In this document: positions 26,693 through 36,546 of the stretch, piece by piece
Position numbering within the stretch: position 1 is the first letter of the stretch
Layout of the letters: each line of letters opens with the position of its first letter
Origin: Novosphingobium sp. RL4
Lineage (GTDB): Bacteria > Pseudomonadota > Alphaproteobacteria > Sphingomonadales > Sphingomonadaceae
Length of the DNA: 64,000 bases
Reading direction: 5' to 3'
Assembly (NCBI RefSeq): GCF_035658495.1
Contig: NZ_CP141944.1
Location: 3,456,501-3,520,500 of the forward strand
Position numbers and translations under genes: made by a program
Notes under the pieces: model-generated
What the model was told of the DNA's origin: nothing
The model's input: the letters and a program-made list of their open reading frames with translations, nothing else
Database searches by the model: none

Positions 26693-28288
26693 ATGAAGAG
26701 ATGGATCGCCGTCATCGTGATCTTCGCGCTGGCCGGGCTGACCACCGGGTATCTGGCGCTCGCTCCGCGTGCCGCCCATGCCACCGGCTCGCTGCGGCAA
26801 TTGCTGGACCCGCTGGACCAGCGCGCCGCCGATCTCGTTTCGCTCCTTGGCCATACCGGCGCGCTGATCGCACCGCTCGCGCTGGCTCTCGTGCTGTCGC
26901 TGGCCGTTCTCCTCGCCGCCCGCTTCGCGCGCCGCAAGCCCGCGCCCGGTCCGGTCTGGCGGCCCGAACCGCTGACCGACGAACAGCGCATCGCCGGGCC
27001 GCACGGCCGGTTCGCGCCCTCGCCGCCAACCACCGGCGAACTCGCAGACTTCGCTCCTCCGCCGCGCCCCGTCGTCCTTGTCCGCAAGCCGCGCGAGCGC
27101 GAGCGCGACTGGTTCGGCGATGGAAGCTGGCTCGGCGGCCTGCCCCGGCTCGGCAAGACCCCGTGGCCGAGAGACGAGAACGGCGTGCCGCTGCCCTTCG
27201 CCGCGCAGATCGATCTGGCGGAACTCGCCGCGGCATGCCCGGAAAGCCCGCTGCCGCATCAGGGTTCGCTTGCCTTCTTCGCCGGTCCGGGCGCGGTCAT
27301 CCCGGTGCCGCCGGGCAGCGGCGATTTCTCCGCCCCGCCTGCCCAGCTGCCTCCTGCCGATGACGAAGGCGGCCATGCGCTTCCCACTGATGCCGCCCGT
27401 CTCGGCCACAGCTTCTTTCCATACTGGCCGGTGGAGCCGGTCGCCATCACCCTGCCTGACGAACTGAACGATTACCGCGAGATCGGAAACGACGAGGCGA
27501 TCGAACAGGCCATGCTGGATCGCCTGCGCGCCCGCTATCCCCTGCGGACCGGGCCATTCACGGTGGAAGAGCCGGTTACCTGGATGTGGTGGCACGGCGC
27601 GATCCATCTGGCCACGGAGTTCCGCGCCGCGATGGACCGCGCCCCGCGCCTGATCGCATTGCGAGAGGACCGCACCGCGGCCGCCCGCGCCGATCTCGAC
27701 ATGCTGGAAGACGATCCCTCGACCACCCCGCTCCAGCTCGAAGCGGCGCGGCGCGCGCTGGATCGGGAAGATGCGCGGCTTCGGTCCATCCGGGCGCAGT
27801 ACGAAGCCCTCCCGCAGGTCATCGCCGCGATGGACGGCTTCGTCGACGGCCGCGATCCCTGGGCGCCGCTGGGCGCGGAGGAACTGGCGGTGGTGCGGGA
27901 CGTGCTCTCTCACGTCCACCGGGACTGCGGGGAACTGGTCCGGCAACACGCGCCCCGCAGCCCTGCGGAACTGGCGGCGCTTTCACTGCGGGCGATGGTT
28001 TCGGGACCGCCGGAAGCGCTGCCGCAGATCCCGGATGCGGAACTGGCGCGGATCAACGCGGGCTTCCGCCTCGCCAACCTGCACCAGCACCAGGTCTTCG
28101 GCCCCGGCAGCCGCCACCACGCCGCGCGCGACGATCATCGCGGCGACGTGCTGCTGCTGCAGCTCGGCCATGACGACATGATGGAATGGAACTGGGGCGA
28201 GCTTGGGCTCTACCAGTTCTGGATCGCCCCGCATGACCTTGCCGAAGGCCGGTGGGACAAGGTCGCACTCACTTTCGAGGCGGGCTGA
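26693..28288 (+). CDS. DUF1963 (YwqG-like) domain protein with N-terminal membrane helices
   Basis: The 531-residue protein starts with two hydrophobic segments (about residues 5-25 and 60-80). A Pro-rich linker follows, then a DUF1963-like region. GGLPRLGKTPWPRDENG, LPHQGSLAFFAG and the C-terminal ELGLYQFWIAPHDLAEGRWD are the parts that resemble YwqG proteins. These parts are separated by a long charged helical insert (about residues 250-440). The function of DUF1963 is not established. The ATG follows GGAG by six bases and lies 124 bases from the divergent tdk start. Confidence 0.75.
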   Translation: MKRWIAVIVIFALAGLTTGYLALAPRAAHATGSLRQLLDPLDQRAADLVSLLGHTGALIAPLALALVLSLAVLLAARFARRKPAPGPVWRPEPLTDEQRIAGPHGRFAPSPPTTGELADFAPPPRPVVLVRKPRERERDWFGDGSWLGGLPRLGKTPWPRDENGVPLPFAAQIDLAELAAACPESPLPHQGSLAFFAGPGAVIPVPPGSGDFSAPPAQLPPADDEGGHALPTDAARLGHSFFPYWPVEPVAITLPDELNDYREIGNDEAIEQAMLDRLRARYPLRTGPFTVEEPVTWMWWHGAIHLATEFRAAMDRAPRLIALREDRTAAARADLDMLEDDPSTTPLQLEAARRALDREDARLRSIRAQYEALPQVIAAMDGFVDGRDPWAPLGAEELAVVRDVLSHVHRDCGELVRQHAPRSPAELAALSLRAMVSGPPEALPQIPDAELARINAGFRLANLHQHQVFGPGSRHHAARDDHRGDVLLLQLGHDDMMEWNWGELGLYQFWIAPHDLAEGRWDKVALTFEAG

Positions 28289-28323
28289 GGCGATCACGGA
28301 TACCCGCGCTCAGGCGGGCCAGG

Positions 28324-28731
28324 TCATTCCTCGCCAGCGCTGTCCTGCAGATCGCGCTTCACGCGCGGGTCGTTCAGCAACGAATCGATACGGCTGGCCT
28401 CGTCGAAGGTCTCGTCGGCGCGGAACCGGATCTTCGCCGCGTAGCGCAGCTTGAGCCGCTGGGCGACCTCGCGCTGGAAGAACGCGGTGTGCGTGCGCAG
28501 CGCCTTGAGCACCGCTTCCTCGTCCTCGCCCAGCAGGGGCTTCACGAAAACGTTCGCATGTCGCAGATCGGGCGTCATGCGCACTTCGGTAACGGACACC
28601 GCATGCGTGCTGAGCGTCTGGTCGTGCACCTGCTGGCGGGTGAGAATCTCTGAAAGGACGTGACGCACCTGTTCGCCCACCTTCAGGAGGCGGACGGCGT
28701 GCTGCTCGGGAGTTACTTGCTGGCGTACCAT
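28324..28731 (-). CDS. rbfA: Ribosome-binding factor A
   Basis: The 135-residue protein is a 30S maturation factor needed for 16S rRNA processing and cold adaptation. [33 protein letters not shown] and [24 protein letters not shown] are typical of RbfA. Its functional partners rimP, nusA and infB lie 1.3 kb away in a separate minus-strand operon. Confidence 0.96.
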   Translation of the reverse strand: MVRQQVTPEQHAVRLLKVGEQVRHVLSEILTRQQVHDQTLSTHAVSVTEVRMTPDLRHANVFVKPLLGEDEEAVLKALRTHTAFFQREVAQRLKLRYAAKIRFRADETFDEASRIDSLLNDPRVKRDLQDSAGEE

Positions 28732-28840
28732 GGCTTTGTCCCATGTGGGCTGACGACGACAATTTGCAACAATTGATTACGGCTCGAAAGCCGCTTTGTG
28801 TGGTTTAGCTCCTGCAAGTCATACTTCGAGGAGCTACCGA

Positions 28841-29200
28841 ATGAGGAATTTCACCGCTGCCCTGCTCGCCGCCGCCCTGCTCGCGCCGACCGTGGCGGCG
28901 CCGGCCATGGCCGCCCCCGGCAGCCACGAGCCTGACCGTTCGCAGGCCCATTCGCAGCAGTCGAGCCACGCGCCGGCCAGGAAGGCCCCGCAGCAGAACA
29001 AGGGTCCGCACCAGTTCCGCAAGGGCGAGAAGTTCGACCTCAACCGCGCCTCGAACTACCAGGTCGTCGACTATCGCAAGTACCGCAACGTGAAGGCGCC
29101 GCCGCGCGGCTACCACTATGTGCGCTCGGGCAATGACCTGCTGCTGGTCGGCATCACCAGCGGCATCGTCGCCGCCGTGACCAGCGGCATGTTCCGCTGA
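28841..29200 (+). CDS. RcnB family exported protein
   Basis: The 119-residue protein has a clear signal peptide (residues 1-24, ending APAMAAPG). A Gln/His/Ser-rich linker follows. A short RcnB-like domain carries NYQVVDYRKY, APPRGYHYVRSGNDLLLV and a hydrophobic C-terminal helix. RcnB of E. coli is a periplasmic protein tied to nickel/cobalt efflux. In sphingomonads the family is expanded and its role is not established. The ATG follows GAGGAG with good spacing. Confidence 0.85.
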   Translation: MRNFTAALLAAALLAPTVAAPAMAAPGSHEPDRSQAHSQQSSHAPARKAPQQNKGPHQFRKGEKFDLNRASNYQVVDYRKYRNVKAPPRGYHYVRSGNDLLLVGITSGIVAAVTSGMFR

Positions 29201-29223
29201 TCGCGTAACGGATCGCGAATGAC

Positions 29224-29259
29224 GGGGCGCCGTGCCGGACCAGGCACGGCGCCCCTTTT
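29224..29259 (+). terminator. Terminator after the RcnB-like gene
   Basis: A perfect 13-bp stem (29224-29236 with 29243-29255) has a six-base loop and is followed by TTTT. The T-run touches the stop codon of the convergent DUF1697 gene. Confidence 0.9.
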
Positions 29260-29789
29260 CACATCTTGGTCACGATCCGCGCCAGCGTGCGCACGTTGCG
29301 CGCCGCGCCCCGGCAGCCGAGCCGCTTCTCGATGAATTCCATCGTCAGCGGGCTCTCCCCCATCGGCCCGCCGAAATCCACGAACAGGCAGCGATCGCCG
29401 AGCGCAAGCCGCTCCGCGCCGATACTGCCGTGATCCCCGACCAGGCGGCCGAACTGCTGCTTGGTCGGCTGCCGCTCCAGCAGCACGGTATGGACGAAGG
29501 CGTCGTCACTTCCCACGAAGGGATTTTCCTCCACCGCCGCGCGAATTTCGTCGCGATTGCGGACGGCCGTGTAGGCCGACATGTCAAAGCGGTCACGCAT
29601 CACGTAGGAGAGCAGATCCTCCAGCCCCTCGGTCGGGCGTTCCTCGTATTCGAACAGGACATTGCCGCTGGAGATCACCGTTTCGGCATTCTCCAGTTCC
29701 TCGCGCTCGAAGGCATAGCGCAGATCCGCCATCGACAGGCGATCCCCGCCGACGATCAGCGAGGCAAAAAAGGCGCAGTAGCGGGTCAT
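29259..29789 (-). CDS. DUF1697 family protein
   Basis: The 176-residue soluble protein has the family opening MTRYCAFFASLIVGG, followed by MADLRYAFEREELENAETVISSGNVLFEY (seen as two shorter conserved blocks). The C-terminal half holds the TMEFIEKRLGCRGAARN stretch. The function of DUF1697 proteins is unknown. It is a single gene, convergent with the RcnB-like gene. Confidence 0.85.
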   Translation of the reverse strand: MTRYCAFFASLIVGGDRLSMADLRYAFEREELENAETVISSGNVLFEYEERPTEGLEDLLSYVMRDRFDMSAYTAVRNRDEIRAAVEENPFVGSDDAFVHTVLLERQPTKQQFGRLVGDHGSIGAERLALGDRCLFVDFGGPMGESPLTMEFIEKRLGCRGAARNVRTLARIVTKM

Positions 29790-29937
29790 CGGTTCACCAT
29801 CATGGCCAGGGAATGCGGGCAGCAGGCCGAAGAGCGGCCCCGGTATCCACCCACATCCCGACGTTTCAAACAGCTCGGCAAGGGAAGCATCGGCATTTCC
29901 GCCCTGCGCCTTGCGGCGGCCCGGCTCCCCAAAGACC

Positions 29938-29976
29938 GACGGCCACCGCCGGGCTTCATGCCCGACGGTGGCCGTC
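29938..29976 (-). terminator. Hairpin after infB
   Basis: A 17-bp stem with one mismatch (29938-29954 with 29960-29976) and a five-base loop lies 45 bases past the infB stop. On the minus strand it is followed by GGTCTTTGG, a short T-run, so it is probably the terminator of the rimP-nusA-ylxR-infB operon. Confidence 0.7.
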
Positions 29977-30020
29977 CGATACTCAGGAGCCGAAGCCCTG
30001 CAAGCCTGGTCCTGCGGACC

Positions 30021-32909
30021 TTAGCCGACAGTACGCTCGCGGTGGCTGACTTCGAAGACTTCGAGGTGGTCGCCCGCCTTGATGTCGTTCGTATCGGCCA
30101 GCACGACACCGCATTCCAGACCGGCGCGCACTTCGTCCACGTCGTCCTTGAAGCGGCGCAGCGAGGAGATCGTGGTCGCCGAAACGATGACATCGTTGCG
30201 GGTAAGACGCGCGCTGAGACCCTTGCGGATGAAGCCGTCGACAACGAGCAGACCTGCTGCCTTGTCGCGCTTGCCGGCCGGGAAGACCTGCTTGACCTCA
30301 GCGCGGCCGACGACGGTTTCGATGCGTTCCGGACCCCAGATGCCGGCCATCTGCTTGGCGACTTCGGCGGTCAGTTCATAGATGATGTCGTAGTACATCA
30401 TCGGCGTCTTGGTCTTCTCGATCTGCTCGCGCGCCTTGGCGTTCGGGCGGACGTTGAAGCCCACGATCGGCGCACCCGAGGCCGAAGCCAGGGCCACGTC
30501 GGTTTCGGTGATGGCACCGACGCCCGAATGCAGGATGCGAACCTTGATCTCGTCGTTCGAAAGGGCATGGAGCGCGGCGTTGATCGCCTCGACTGAGCCC
30601 TGCACGTCCGCCTTGACCACCACCGGATACTCGATGACGCTCTGCTTGGCGGCAAGCGCCGAGAACATCGTGTCGATGCTGGCGGGAGCCGTGGCGGTGC
30701 GCTTGGCGGTCGCCTGTTCCTGACGGTAGGCCGAAACCTCGCGGGCACGCTGCTCGCTGTCGACGACGGTCAGCTTGTCACCGGCCATCGGCACACCGCC
30801 GATACCCAGCACTTCGACCGGCATCGACGGCGGCGCCGCCTTCACCTGACGGCCCTTGTCGTCGAGCATGGCGCGCACGCGGCCGCTCTCGGTGCCGACG
30901 ACGAGGATGTCGCCGACCTTCAGGGTGCCGCGGTTGACCAGCACGGTCGCCAGCGGGCCCTTGCCCTTGTCGAGCTTGGCTTCGATCACGGTCGCCTCGG
31001 CCTCGCGGTCGGGGTTGGCCTTGAGCTCCATCAGTTCAGCCTGGAGCAGGATCTTCTCGATCAGCTCGTCCAGACCGGCGCCCGTCTTGGCCGAAACCTC
31101 GACGTCCTGCACGTCGCCCGACATCGCCTCGACGACGATCTCGTGCTCCAGCAGACGCTCGCGGACACGCTGCGCATTGGCTTCGTGCTTGTCGATCTTG
31201 TTGATCGCCACGATCATCGGCACGCCGGCGGCCTTGGTGTGATTGATGGCCTCGATCGTCTGCGGCATGATGCCGTCGTCGGCGGCGACCACCAGGATGA
31301 CGATGTCGGTGACGTTCGCACCGCGCATGCGCATCTGGGTGAAGGCAGCGTGGCCGGGCGTGTCCAGGAAGGTGACGAGATCGCCGCCCTTGGTCTTGAT
31401 CTGGTAGGCGCCCATGTGCTGGGTGATGCCGCCCGCTTCGCCGCGAACCACGTCCGTACCGCGCAGCGCATCGAGCAGCGAGGTCTTGCCGTGGTCGACG
31501 TGGCCCATGATCGCCACGACCGGGGGACGCGACTTCAGGGTCTCGACCGCATCGACGTCGGCCGAAGTGTCGATGTCGACATCGCTTTCGGACACGCGCT
31601 GGATGTTATGGCCGAATTCGGTGACGAGCAGTTCGGCGGTATCCTGGTCGATCGTCTGGTTGACGGTGACCATCATGCCCATCTTGAACATCGCCTTCAC
31701 CAGGTCGGCGCCCTTTTCGGCCATGCGGTTCGCCAGTTCCTGCACGGTGATCGCCTCGGGGACGACCACGTCGCGGACCTGCTTTTCACGCTGCTGCGTG
31801 TAGCCGCCGAAGTGTGCACGGCGTTCCTTCTCGCGGGCGCGCTTGAGCGCGGCGAGCGAGCGGGCGCGGGCGCCTTCGTCCTCGTTGAGCGCACGGTTGA
31901 CCGTGAGCTTGCCCGACTGGCGGCGATCGCCACCCTTGCGGTCGCGGTCGCCGGGGCGCGGAGCGGGAGCCGGAGCGCCCTTCTTGGCTGCGGCCGGGCC
32001 CTTCGCGGCGGTGTTGCCGCCCGAGGTGTTGCCCGAAGAGGTGTTGCCCGAGGCGGCACCCGCCGAACCAGCGTTTGCGGCAGGCGCATTGCCCGAACCG
32101 GCGTTGCCGGCATTGGCATTGCCCGAAGCGGCACTGGCAGCGGCCGGAGCCACGGGTTCCGGCTTGCGGATGGGTTCGGGGCGCTTCACCGGGGTGAAAC
32201 GACGCGGCGCCGGGGCCGGGGCCACGGGCGCTGCGACCGGCGCCGGGGCCGGAGCAGCGGCAGCCTTGGCTTCCGGTGCCTTCACTTCGGCAGGCGCGCT
32301 TTCGGCAGCCTTGGCGACCGGAGCGGCAACAGCCGGTTCCACCGGAGCAGCAGCTGCGGCCGGGGCTTCCGGCGCCGGGGCAGCGGCAGGCTCAGGAGCA
32401 ACAGGCTCGGGCGCAGCGGACTGGGCCGCCTGTTCCTCTGCCTGGCGAACCTTGGCTTCTTCTTCGGCACGGCGATTGTCTTCGGCGCGGCGCTTCTCTT
32501 CCTCGTGAGCACGAACCTTTTCTTCGTGTTCACGGCGGTTCGCTTCCTCGAGCGCGGCGAGTCGGGCTTCCTCGGCCTCGCGCTGAAGACGGGCGACTCG
32601 CTCCTGCGGAGTCTCGTTCGAGGGAATCGGCTTGCGCGGCGGCGGCGGCGGAGCCGCGCGCTGCGGGGCAGGCTGAGGCGCGGCGGCCTGCGGAGCAGGT
32701 GCGGCCTGAGGTGCGGGTGCGGCCTGGGGCGCGGCTTCGACGGCGCCTTCGGAGCCCGGCTTGCCGAGCACCTTGCGGCGCTTTACCTCGACCACGACCT
32801 TGTTGGTCCGGCCATGGCTGAAGGTCTGCTTGACCTCACCGGCTTCCACGGAACGCTTAAGCCCCAATGGCTTGCGGCCCAGGGTCGGTTTGTTGTCGGT
32901 CTCGCTCAT
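30021..32909 (-). CDS. infB: Translation initiation factor IF-2
   Basis: The 962-residue GTPase delivers initiator tRNA to the 30S subunit. The N terminus holds the IF2-associated domain, then a long Ala/Pro/Glu helical segment with [20 protein letters not shown] Gly/Asn/Ser/Ala repeat region follows at about residues 255-310. The G domain shows [22 protein letters not shown] and NKIDK, and the C-terminal domains II-IV follow. The ATG at 32909 ([19 protein letters not shown]) is family-typical. The ylxR stop is 23 bases upstream. Confidence 0.98.
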   Translation of the reverse strand: MSETDNKPTLGRKPLGLKRSVEAGEVKQTFSHGRTNKVVVEVKRRKVLGKPGSEGAVEAAPQAAPAPQAAPAPQAAAPQPAPQRAAPPPPPRKPIPSNETPQERVARLQREAEEARLAALEEANRREHEEKVRAHEEEKRRAEDNRRAEEEAKVRQAEEQAAQSAAPEPVAPEPAAAPAPEAPAAAAAPVEPAVAAPVAKAAESAPAEVKAPEAKAAAAPAPAPVAAPVAPAPAPRRFTPVKRPEPIRKPEPVAPAAASAASGNANAGNAGSGNAPAANAGSAGAASGNTSSGNTSGGNTAAKGPAAAKKGAPAPAPRPGDRDRKGGDRRQSGKLTVNRALNEDEGARARSLAALKRAREKERRAHFGGYTQQREKQVRDVVVPEAITVQELANRMAEKGADLVKAMFKMGMMVTVNQTIDQDTAELLVTEFGHNIQRVSESDVDIDTSADVDAVETLKSRPPVVAIMGHVDHGKTSLLDALRGTDVVRGEAGGITQHMGAYQIKTKGGDLVTFLDTPGHAAFTQMRMRGANVTDIVILVVAADDGIMPQTIEAINHTKAAGVPMIVAINKIDKHEANAQRVRERLLEHEIVVEAMSGDVQDVEVSAKTGAGLDELIEKILLQAELMELKANPDREAEATVIEAKLDKGKGPLATVLVNRGTLKVGDILVVGTESGRVRAMLDDKGRQVKAAPPSMPVEVLGIGGVPMAGDKLTVVDSEQRAREVSAYRQEQATAKRTATAPASIDTMFSALAAKQSVIEYPVVVKADVQGSVEAINAALHALSNDEIKVRILHSGVGAITETDVALASASGAPIVGFNVRPNAKAREQIEKTKTPMMYYDIIYELTAEVAKQMAGIWGPERIETVVGRAEVKQVFPAGKRDKAAGLLVVDGFIRKGLSARLTRNDVIVSATTISSLRRFKDDVDEVRAGLECGVVLADTNDIKAGDHLEVFEVSHRERTVG

Positions 32910-32932
32910 ATCTCTCGTCGTGCCCTTCAGTC

Positions 32933-33661
32933 TCAATTCGTCGCCTCGGGCGCGGCGCTGCGTGCCGGCCCGTTGCCACCATCCATACCGTCCCCGTCCG
33001 TCTCGGTGCGGGGCTGCCCCTGGAAATGCAGAAGGCGCTGCAGCAGCGATGCGACTCGTTGAGCCGCTCCGCGATCGTTCAGCGCCAGGTGAACGACGTT
33101 GTCGCGGCCCAATGCCACAGACAGCGTCTCCCGGTCCAGAGGCAAGCGTATGCCCTTTAGACCGCTTCCTTCCGCCTCGCTCCCGACTCTCCAGGCCTGG
33201 TCGAGCTTGCGCGAGCCGTCTTCGCTCGCATCGGCGGCGTGGGCAAGCCAAGCGACCCGGCCCTCACGCGCGTTCTGCGCGATGCGGTCCGAGCCCATGA
33301 GCAGCCTGCCCGATTTCAGTTCGAGGCCCAGCCGATCGGCCAGTGCGCGGACAAGCGCCTGTTCGATCCGATCGGCAAGGTCTTCGGGGATGGCCAGCGG
33401 CGCGCCTTTGTAGGCACGCGCCATCGCCCCTTTCAATTTGCCCTTCTCGAGCGATTTTTCAAGGTCCGAACGAGAAACGCCAATCCACGCGCCGCGCCCG
33501 GGGGCACGCGCGTGGATGTCGGGAAGGACCAATCCGTCCGGCGAGATCGCCAGACGGATGAAGTCCTCACGCGCACCGATCTCACCGGAGAGAATGCATT
33601 TCCTCTCCGGGCCGGCGCCGTCAATGTCGGAGCTTACGCGCTCATTGCGAGGATTCCGCAT
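32933..33661 (-). CDS. YlxR-L7Ae-like fusion RNA-binding protein (DUF448)
   Basis: The 242-residue protein combines an N-terminal YlxR domain (PERKCILSGEIGAREDFIRLA, APGRGAWIGVSR; residues 15-90) with a C-terminal part similar to the L7Ae/L30e fold (about 95-190: LVRALADRLGLELKSGRLLMGSD, HAADASEDG). Both domains bind RNA and this fusion is common in alphaproteobacteria. It overlaps the end of nusA by 20 bases and precedes infB, the classical operon position. YlxR proteins have been linked to RNase P and to transcription control. No definite role can be read here. Confidence 0.88.
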   Translation of the reverse strand: MRNPRNERVSSDIDGAGPERKCILSGEIGAREDFIRLAISPDGLVLPDIHARAPGRGAWIGVSRSDLEKSLEKGKLKGAMARAYKGAPLAIPEDLADRIEQALVRALADRLGLELKSGRLLMGSDRIAQNAREGRVAWLAHAADASEDGSRKLDQAWRVGSEAEGSGLKGIRLPLDRETLSVALGRDNVVHLALNDRGAAQRVASLLQRLLHFQGQPRTETDGDGMDGGNGPARSAAPEATN

Positions 33662-35273
33662 CGGCGGCCTCCTCGGTCTGCGGTTCGGACTCTTCCGAGT
33701 CCTCGAACCAGTGGGCGCGAGCTGCCATGATGATTTCGTTACCCTGTTCTTCGTTCAGGCCGTACTCGCCGAGTACGCCGCCCTTGTCTTCGTCACGCGC
33801 GCGGCGGTTCACCGAACCGTCGCGGCGGCGCTGCTCGGAGCGCTTCTTGGCGATGAGCTCGTCCGTGGCGAGATCGGCCAGGTCGTCCAGCGTCTTGATG
33901 CCCGCCTTGCCCAGAACCACCAGCATGGCCTCGGTGAGGTGCGGCAGTTCGGCCAGTGCGTCCTCGACGCCGAGCGCGCGGCGTTCCTCGCGGCTCGCTT
34001 CCTCGCGGCGCTCGAGCGCTTCGAGGGCGCGGCTCTGCAGTTCCTCGGCGAGTTCCTCGTCGAAGCCCTCGATCGCGGCCAGTTCGTTCAGCTCGATGTA
34101 GCCCACTTCCTCCAGCTCGCTGAAGCCTTCGGCCACCAGCAGCTGCGAGAGGGTTTCGTCGACGTCGAGCTCTTCCTCGAACATCTTGGAGCGCTCGGTG
34201 AATTCCTTCTGGCGCTTTTCCGAAGCCTCGGCCTCGGTCATGATGTCGATCTGCGAAGCGGTCAGCTGCGAGGCCAGACGCACGTTCTGGCCGCGGCGGC
34301 CGATTGCCAGCGAAAGCTGGTCATCGGGCACGACGACTTCGATGCGGCTTTCTTCCTCGTCGATGACGACGCGGCTGACGGTCGCGGGCTGGAGCGCGTT
34401 GACGACGAAAGTCGCGGTATCCTCGCTCCAGGGGATGATGTCGATCTTCTCGCCCTGCAGTTCCTGCACGACGGCCTGCACGCGGCTGCCCTTCATGCCG
34501 ACGCAGGCGCCGACCGGGTCGATCGAGTGATCGTTGCTGATCACGCCGATCTTGGCGCGCGAGCCCGGATCGCGGGCAGCGGCCTTGATCTCGATGATGC
34601 CGTCGTAGATTTCGGGCACTTCCTGCGCGAAGAGCTTCTTCATGAAGTCCGGGTGCGCGCGGGAAAGGAAGATCTGCGGACCGCGGTTCTGGCGCTCGAC
34701 GCGCATGACCAGCGCGCGGACGCGCTCGCCGACGCGGGCGGCTTCGCGGGGGATCTGCTGGTCGCGGCGGATGACGCCCTCGGCGCGGCCGAGATTGACG
34801 ATCACGTGGCCGAATTCGACCGACTTGATGACGCCGGTGATGACTTCACCCGCGCGATCCTTGAATTCCTCGTACTGGCGATCACGCTCGGCGTCGCGGA
34901 CCTTCTGGAAGATCACCTGCTTGGCCGACTGGGCGTCGATGCGGCCGAGATCGACCGGGGGCAGCGGATCGACGATGAAGTCGCCGAGCTGCGCGCCCTT
35001 CTGGAGCTTGTCGGCCTGCTTGAGATCGACCTGCTTGAAGTAGTCCTCGACGTTCTCGACCACTTCGACGACGCGCCAGAGACGCAGGTCACCGGTGCGC
35101 GGATCGAGCTTCGCGCGAATGTCGTTTTCCGCACCGTAGCGGTTGCGGGCCGACTTCTGGATGGCTTCTTCCATCGCCTCGATGACGATCGACTTGTCGA
35201 TCATCTTTTCCGAAGCGACGGAGTTCGCGATCGCGAGCAGCTCGGCGCGGTTGGCGGAAATCGCACTGGCCAT
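33642..35273 (-). CDS. nusA: Transcription termination/antitermination protein NusA
   Basis: The 543-residue protein has an N-terminal RNA polymerase-binding domain (to about 130), an S1 domain ([21 protein letters not shown]) and two KH domains ([15 protein letters not shown]). An acidic C-terminal extension with helix-hairpin-helix-like repeats ([20 protein letters not shown]) follows. It controls pausing, termination and antitermination. It starts three bases after the rimP stop. Confidence 0.97.
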   Translation of the reverse strand: MASAISANRAELLAIANSVASEKMIDKSIVIEAMEEAIQKSARNRYGAENDIRAKLDPRTGDLRLWRVVEVVENVEDYFKQVDLKQADKLQKGAQLGDFIVDPLPPVDLGRIDAQSAKQVIFQKVRDAERDRQYEEFKDRAGEVITGVIKSVEFGHVIVNLGRAEGVIRRDQQIPREAARVGERVRALVMRVERQNRGPQIFLSRAHPDFMKKLFAQEVPEIYDGIIEIKAAARDPGSRAKIGVISNDHSIDPVGACVGMKGSRVQAVVQELQGEKIDIIPWSEDTATFVVNALQPATVSRVVIDEEESRIEVVVPDDQLSLAIGRRGQNVRLASQLTASQIDIMTEAEASEKRQKEFTERSKMFEEELDVDETLSQLLVAEGFSELEEVGYIELNELAAIEGFDEELAEELQSRALEALERREEASREERRALGVEDALAELPHLTEAMLVVLGKAGIKTLDDLADLATDELIAKKRSEQRRRDGSVNRRARDEDKGGVLGEYGLNEEQGNEIIMAARAHWFEDSEESEPQTEEAADAESSQ

Positions 35274-35276
35274 GGC

Positions 35277-35837
35277 TTAGTCTTCCTGTTCCTCGACAAT
35301 CTCGTCGGCCCCGCTGTCGTCCAGCGGGCGGGTTGCTGCGATCAGCCTGTCGGTGAGGACAAGCCTTGCGGAATGAATATCACTGAGCGGAAAGGTCACG
35401 CGGCCCGACTTGCGATCGTCCAGCGTCACCACTTCGCCTTCGAGGCCCACCAGATCGCCCTGGAGCGTCTTGCGATTGCCTTCCACCGGCGCCGTCAGCG
35501 TGACCTTGGCTTCGTGCCCGGCCCAGTTCACATAGTCCTGCGGACGGGTGAGCGGACGGTCGATGCCCGGCGAGCTGACTTCGAGGCGGTAGGCTTCGCT
35601 GATCAGGACTTCACCGGCTTCCTCGAGCGCGTCCATGCGGTCCGAGACGCGGTGCGAGAGCTTCACGCAGTCATCGATCACGAGCTGGCCCGTCGCCGGG
35701 TTCTCGGCCATGATCTGGAGCGCGATCTCGTCATCGCCCACTTCGCTCTTGCCGAAGATTCGCACGCGCACGAGATCGAATCCGAGGGCCTTTACCTCCG
35801 GCTCGATGACTTCGGTAATGCGTGCAATGTCGGCCAA
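35277..35837 (-). CDS. rimP: Ribosome maturation factor RimP
   Basis: With the TTG start at 35837 the protein is 186 residues and begins ADIARITEVIEPEVKALGFD, matching the family N terminus. GGAGAAC stands nine bases before that TTG. A GTG at 35888 would add 17 residues and cannot be excluded. Conserved RimP stretches are YRLEVSSPGIDRPLT and the C-terminal Sm-like barrel. It assists 30S maturation and heads the nusA-infB operon. Confidence 0.92.
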   Translation of the reverse strand: MADIARITEVIEPEVKALGFDLVRVRIFGKSEVGDDEIALQIMAENPATGQLVIDDCVKLSHRVSDRMDALEEAGEVLISEAYRLEVSSPGIDRPLTRPQDYVNWAGHEAKVTLTAPVEGNRKTLQGDLVGLEGEVVTLDDRKSGRVTFPLSDIHSARLVLTDRLIAATRPLDDSGADEIVEEQED

Positions 35838-35954
35838 GCCCAGTTCTCCGGTAAGATTCGCGATGATCGAAGCGACATCAGGTGCCACGCAGTTTCGCGC
35901 CGGCCCCTTCCGGCGCCAGCCCGAACCTTGTTTCACCAATGTCGGGATGAGGCG

Positions 35955-35983
35955 CAGATAAGCCCATCGCCGGAAAAATGCAA
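35955..35983 (-). promoter_or_regulatory. Predicted sigma-70 promoter of rimP-nusA-ylxR-infB
   Basis: On the minus strand TTGCAT (35978-35983) and TATCTG (35955-35960) are separated by 17 bases. The start site would be near 35948, giving a leader of about 110 bases to the TTG start. Confidence 0.5.
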
Positions 35984-36111
35984 GAGAGAGTCTTGGCCCT
36001 GCGCGCGCCCCCGGCGGCGGCGGAAAAATCCGCCTCTTGCGGGATTTCGCGGACGCGGCCCAGCCGCCATGGCCCCTCACCCGGGGAGCGGGACGGCAAG
36101 TACATGAAAGT

Positions 36112-36156
36112 GCAGGCCGGGCGAGTTTCGGGTGGGGGGGGACCCGCCCGGCCTGC
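36112..36156 (-). terminator. Hairpin after the JAMM-protein gene
   Basis: A perfect 12-bp inverted repeat (36112-36123 with 36145-36156) encloses a G-rich 21-base loop. On the minus strand it is followed by ACTTTCATG, a weak T-run. It marks the likely end of the four-gene unit at 36196-38034. Confidence 0.6.
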
Positions 36157-36195
36157 GTCCGGCGGGGGGAGGGCCGCCCGCCGGAAACGCCTATG

Positions 36196-36546
36196 TCATG
36201 CCACCTCGCGGTTCATCAGGTCCGCCCGCCGCATCGAGAGCGCGCGGCGCCCGCCGATCACGAGATGGTCGTAGAATTCGATTCGCGCGCTCCGGCACAA
36301 CATCGACAGCCCCCGCGTCGCGATCACGTCCGCCCGGCTCGGGCGGGGATCGCCGGAAGGATGGTTGTGGACCAGCAGCAGCCCCGTCGCCCCGCAGGCC
36401 TGCGTTCGCCGCAGCAGCGGGCGGCAGGCGGCGCGGATCGCGGCCACGCCGCCGGCGGTGCAGACCACCTGCCCGATCAGCCGACCGTCTTCCCCGAACG
36501 GCAGTTCCAGCATCACTTCGCTGCGCAGGCAGCCCAGATGAGTCAC
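36196..36546 (-). CDS. Stand-alone JAMM (JAB) domain protein, RadC-like
   Basis: The 116-residue protein consists almost only of the RadC-type MPN/JAMM domain. The metal motif HNHPSGDPRPSRAD supplies two histidines and the Asp, and a Glu near EVMLELPF is the likely catalytic partner. The N-terminal helix-hairpin-helix part of full-length RadC (about 220 residues) is absent. The start is a GTG overlapping the stop of the upstream membrane-protein gene (GTGA), so it is translationally coupled. Upstream in-frame sequence lies inside that gene. JAMM domains are metallo-isopeptidases in other systems; the activity of bacterial RadC domains is unsettled. Confidence 0.85.
   Translation of the reverse strand: MTHLGCLRSEVMLELPFGEDGRLIGQVVCTAGGVAAIRAACRPLLRRTQACGATGLLLVHNHPSGDPRPSRADVIATRGLSMLCRSARIEFYDHLVIGGRRALSMRRADLMNREVA

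Larger units (their letters stand above)
35838..36195. other. Intergenic region upstream of rimP with promoter and terminator
   Basis: A 358-bp non-coding region. It holds the probable rimP operon promoter (35955-35983) and the strong hairpin that ends the upstream JAMM-protein gene (36112-36156). A further GC-rich imperfect inverted repeat lies at about 36158-36183. Nothing in between looks like a gene. Confidence 0.7.

Noticed and set aside
31960..32160. CRISPR-like or minisatellite array
   Set aside because: The repeats are in-frame coding repeats of infB with irregular unit length and no spacers. The pnp tail and PilZ repeats are likewise coding. No CRISPR array was seen in the window.
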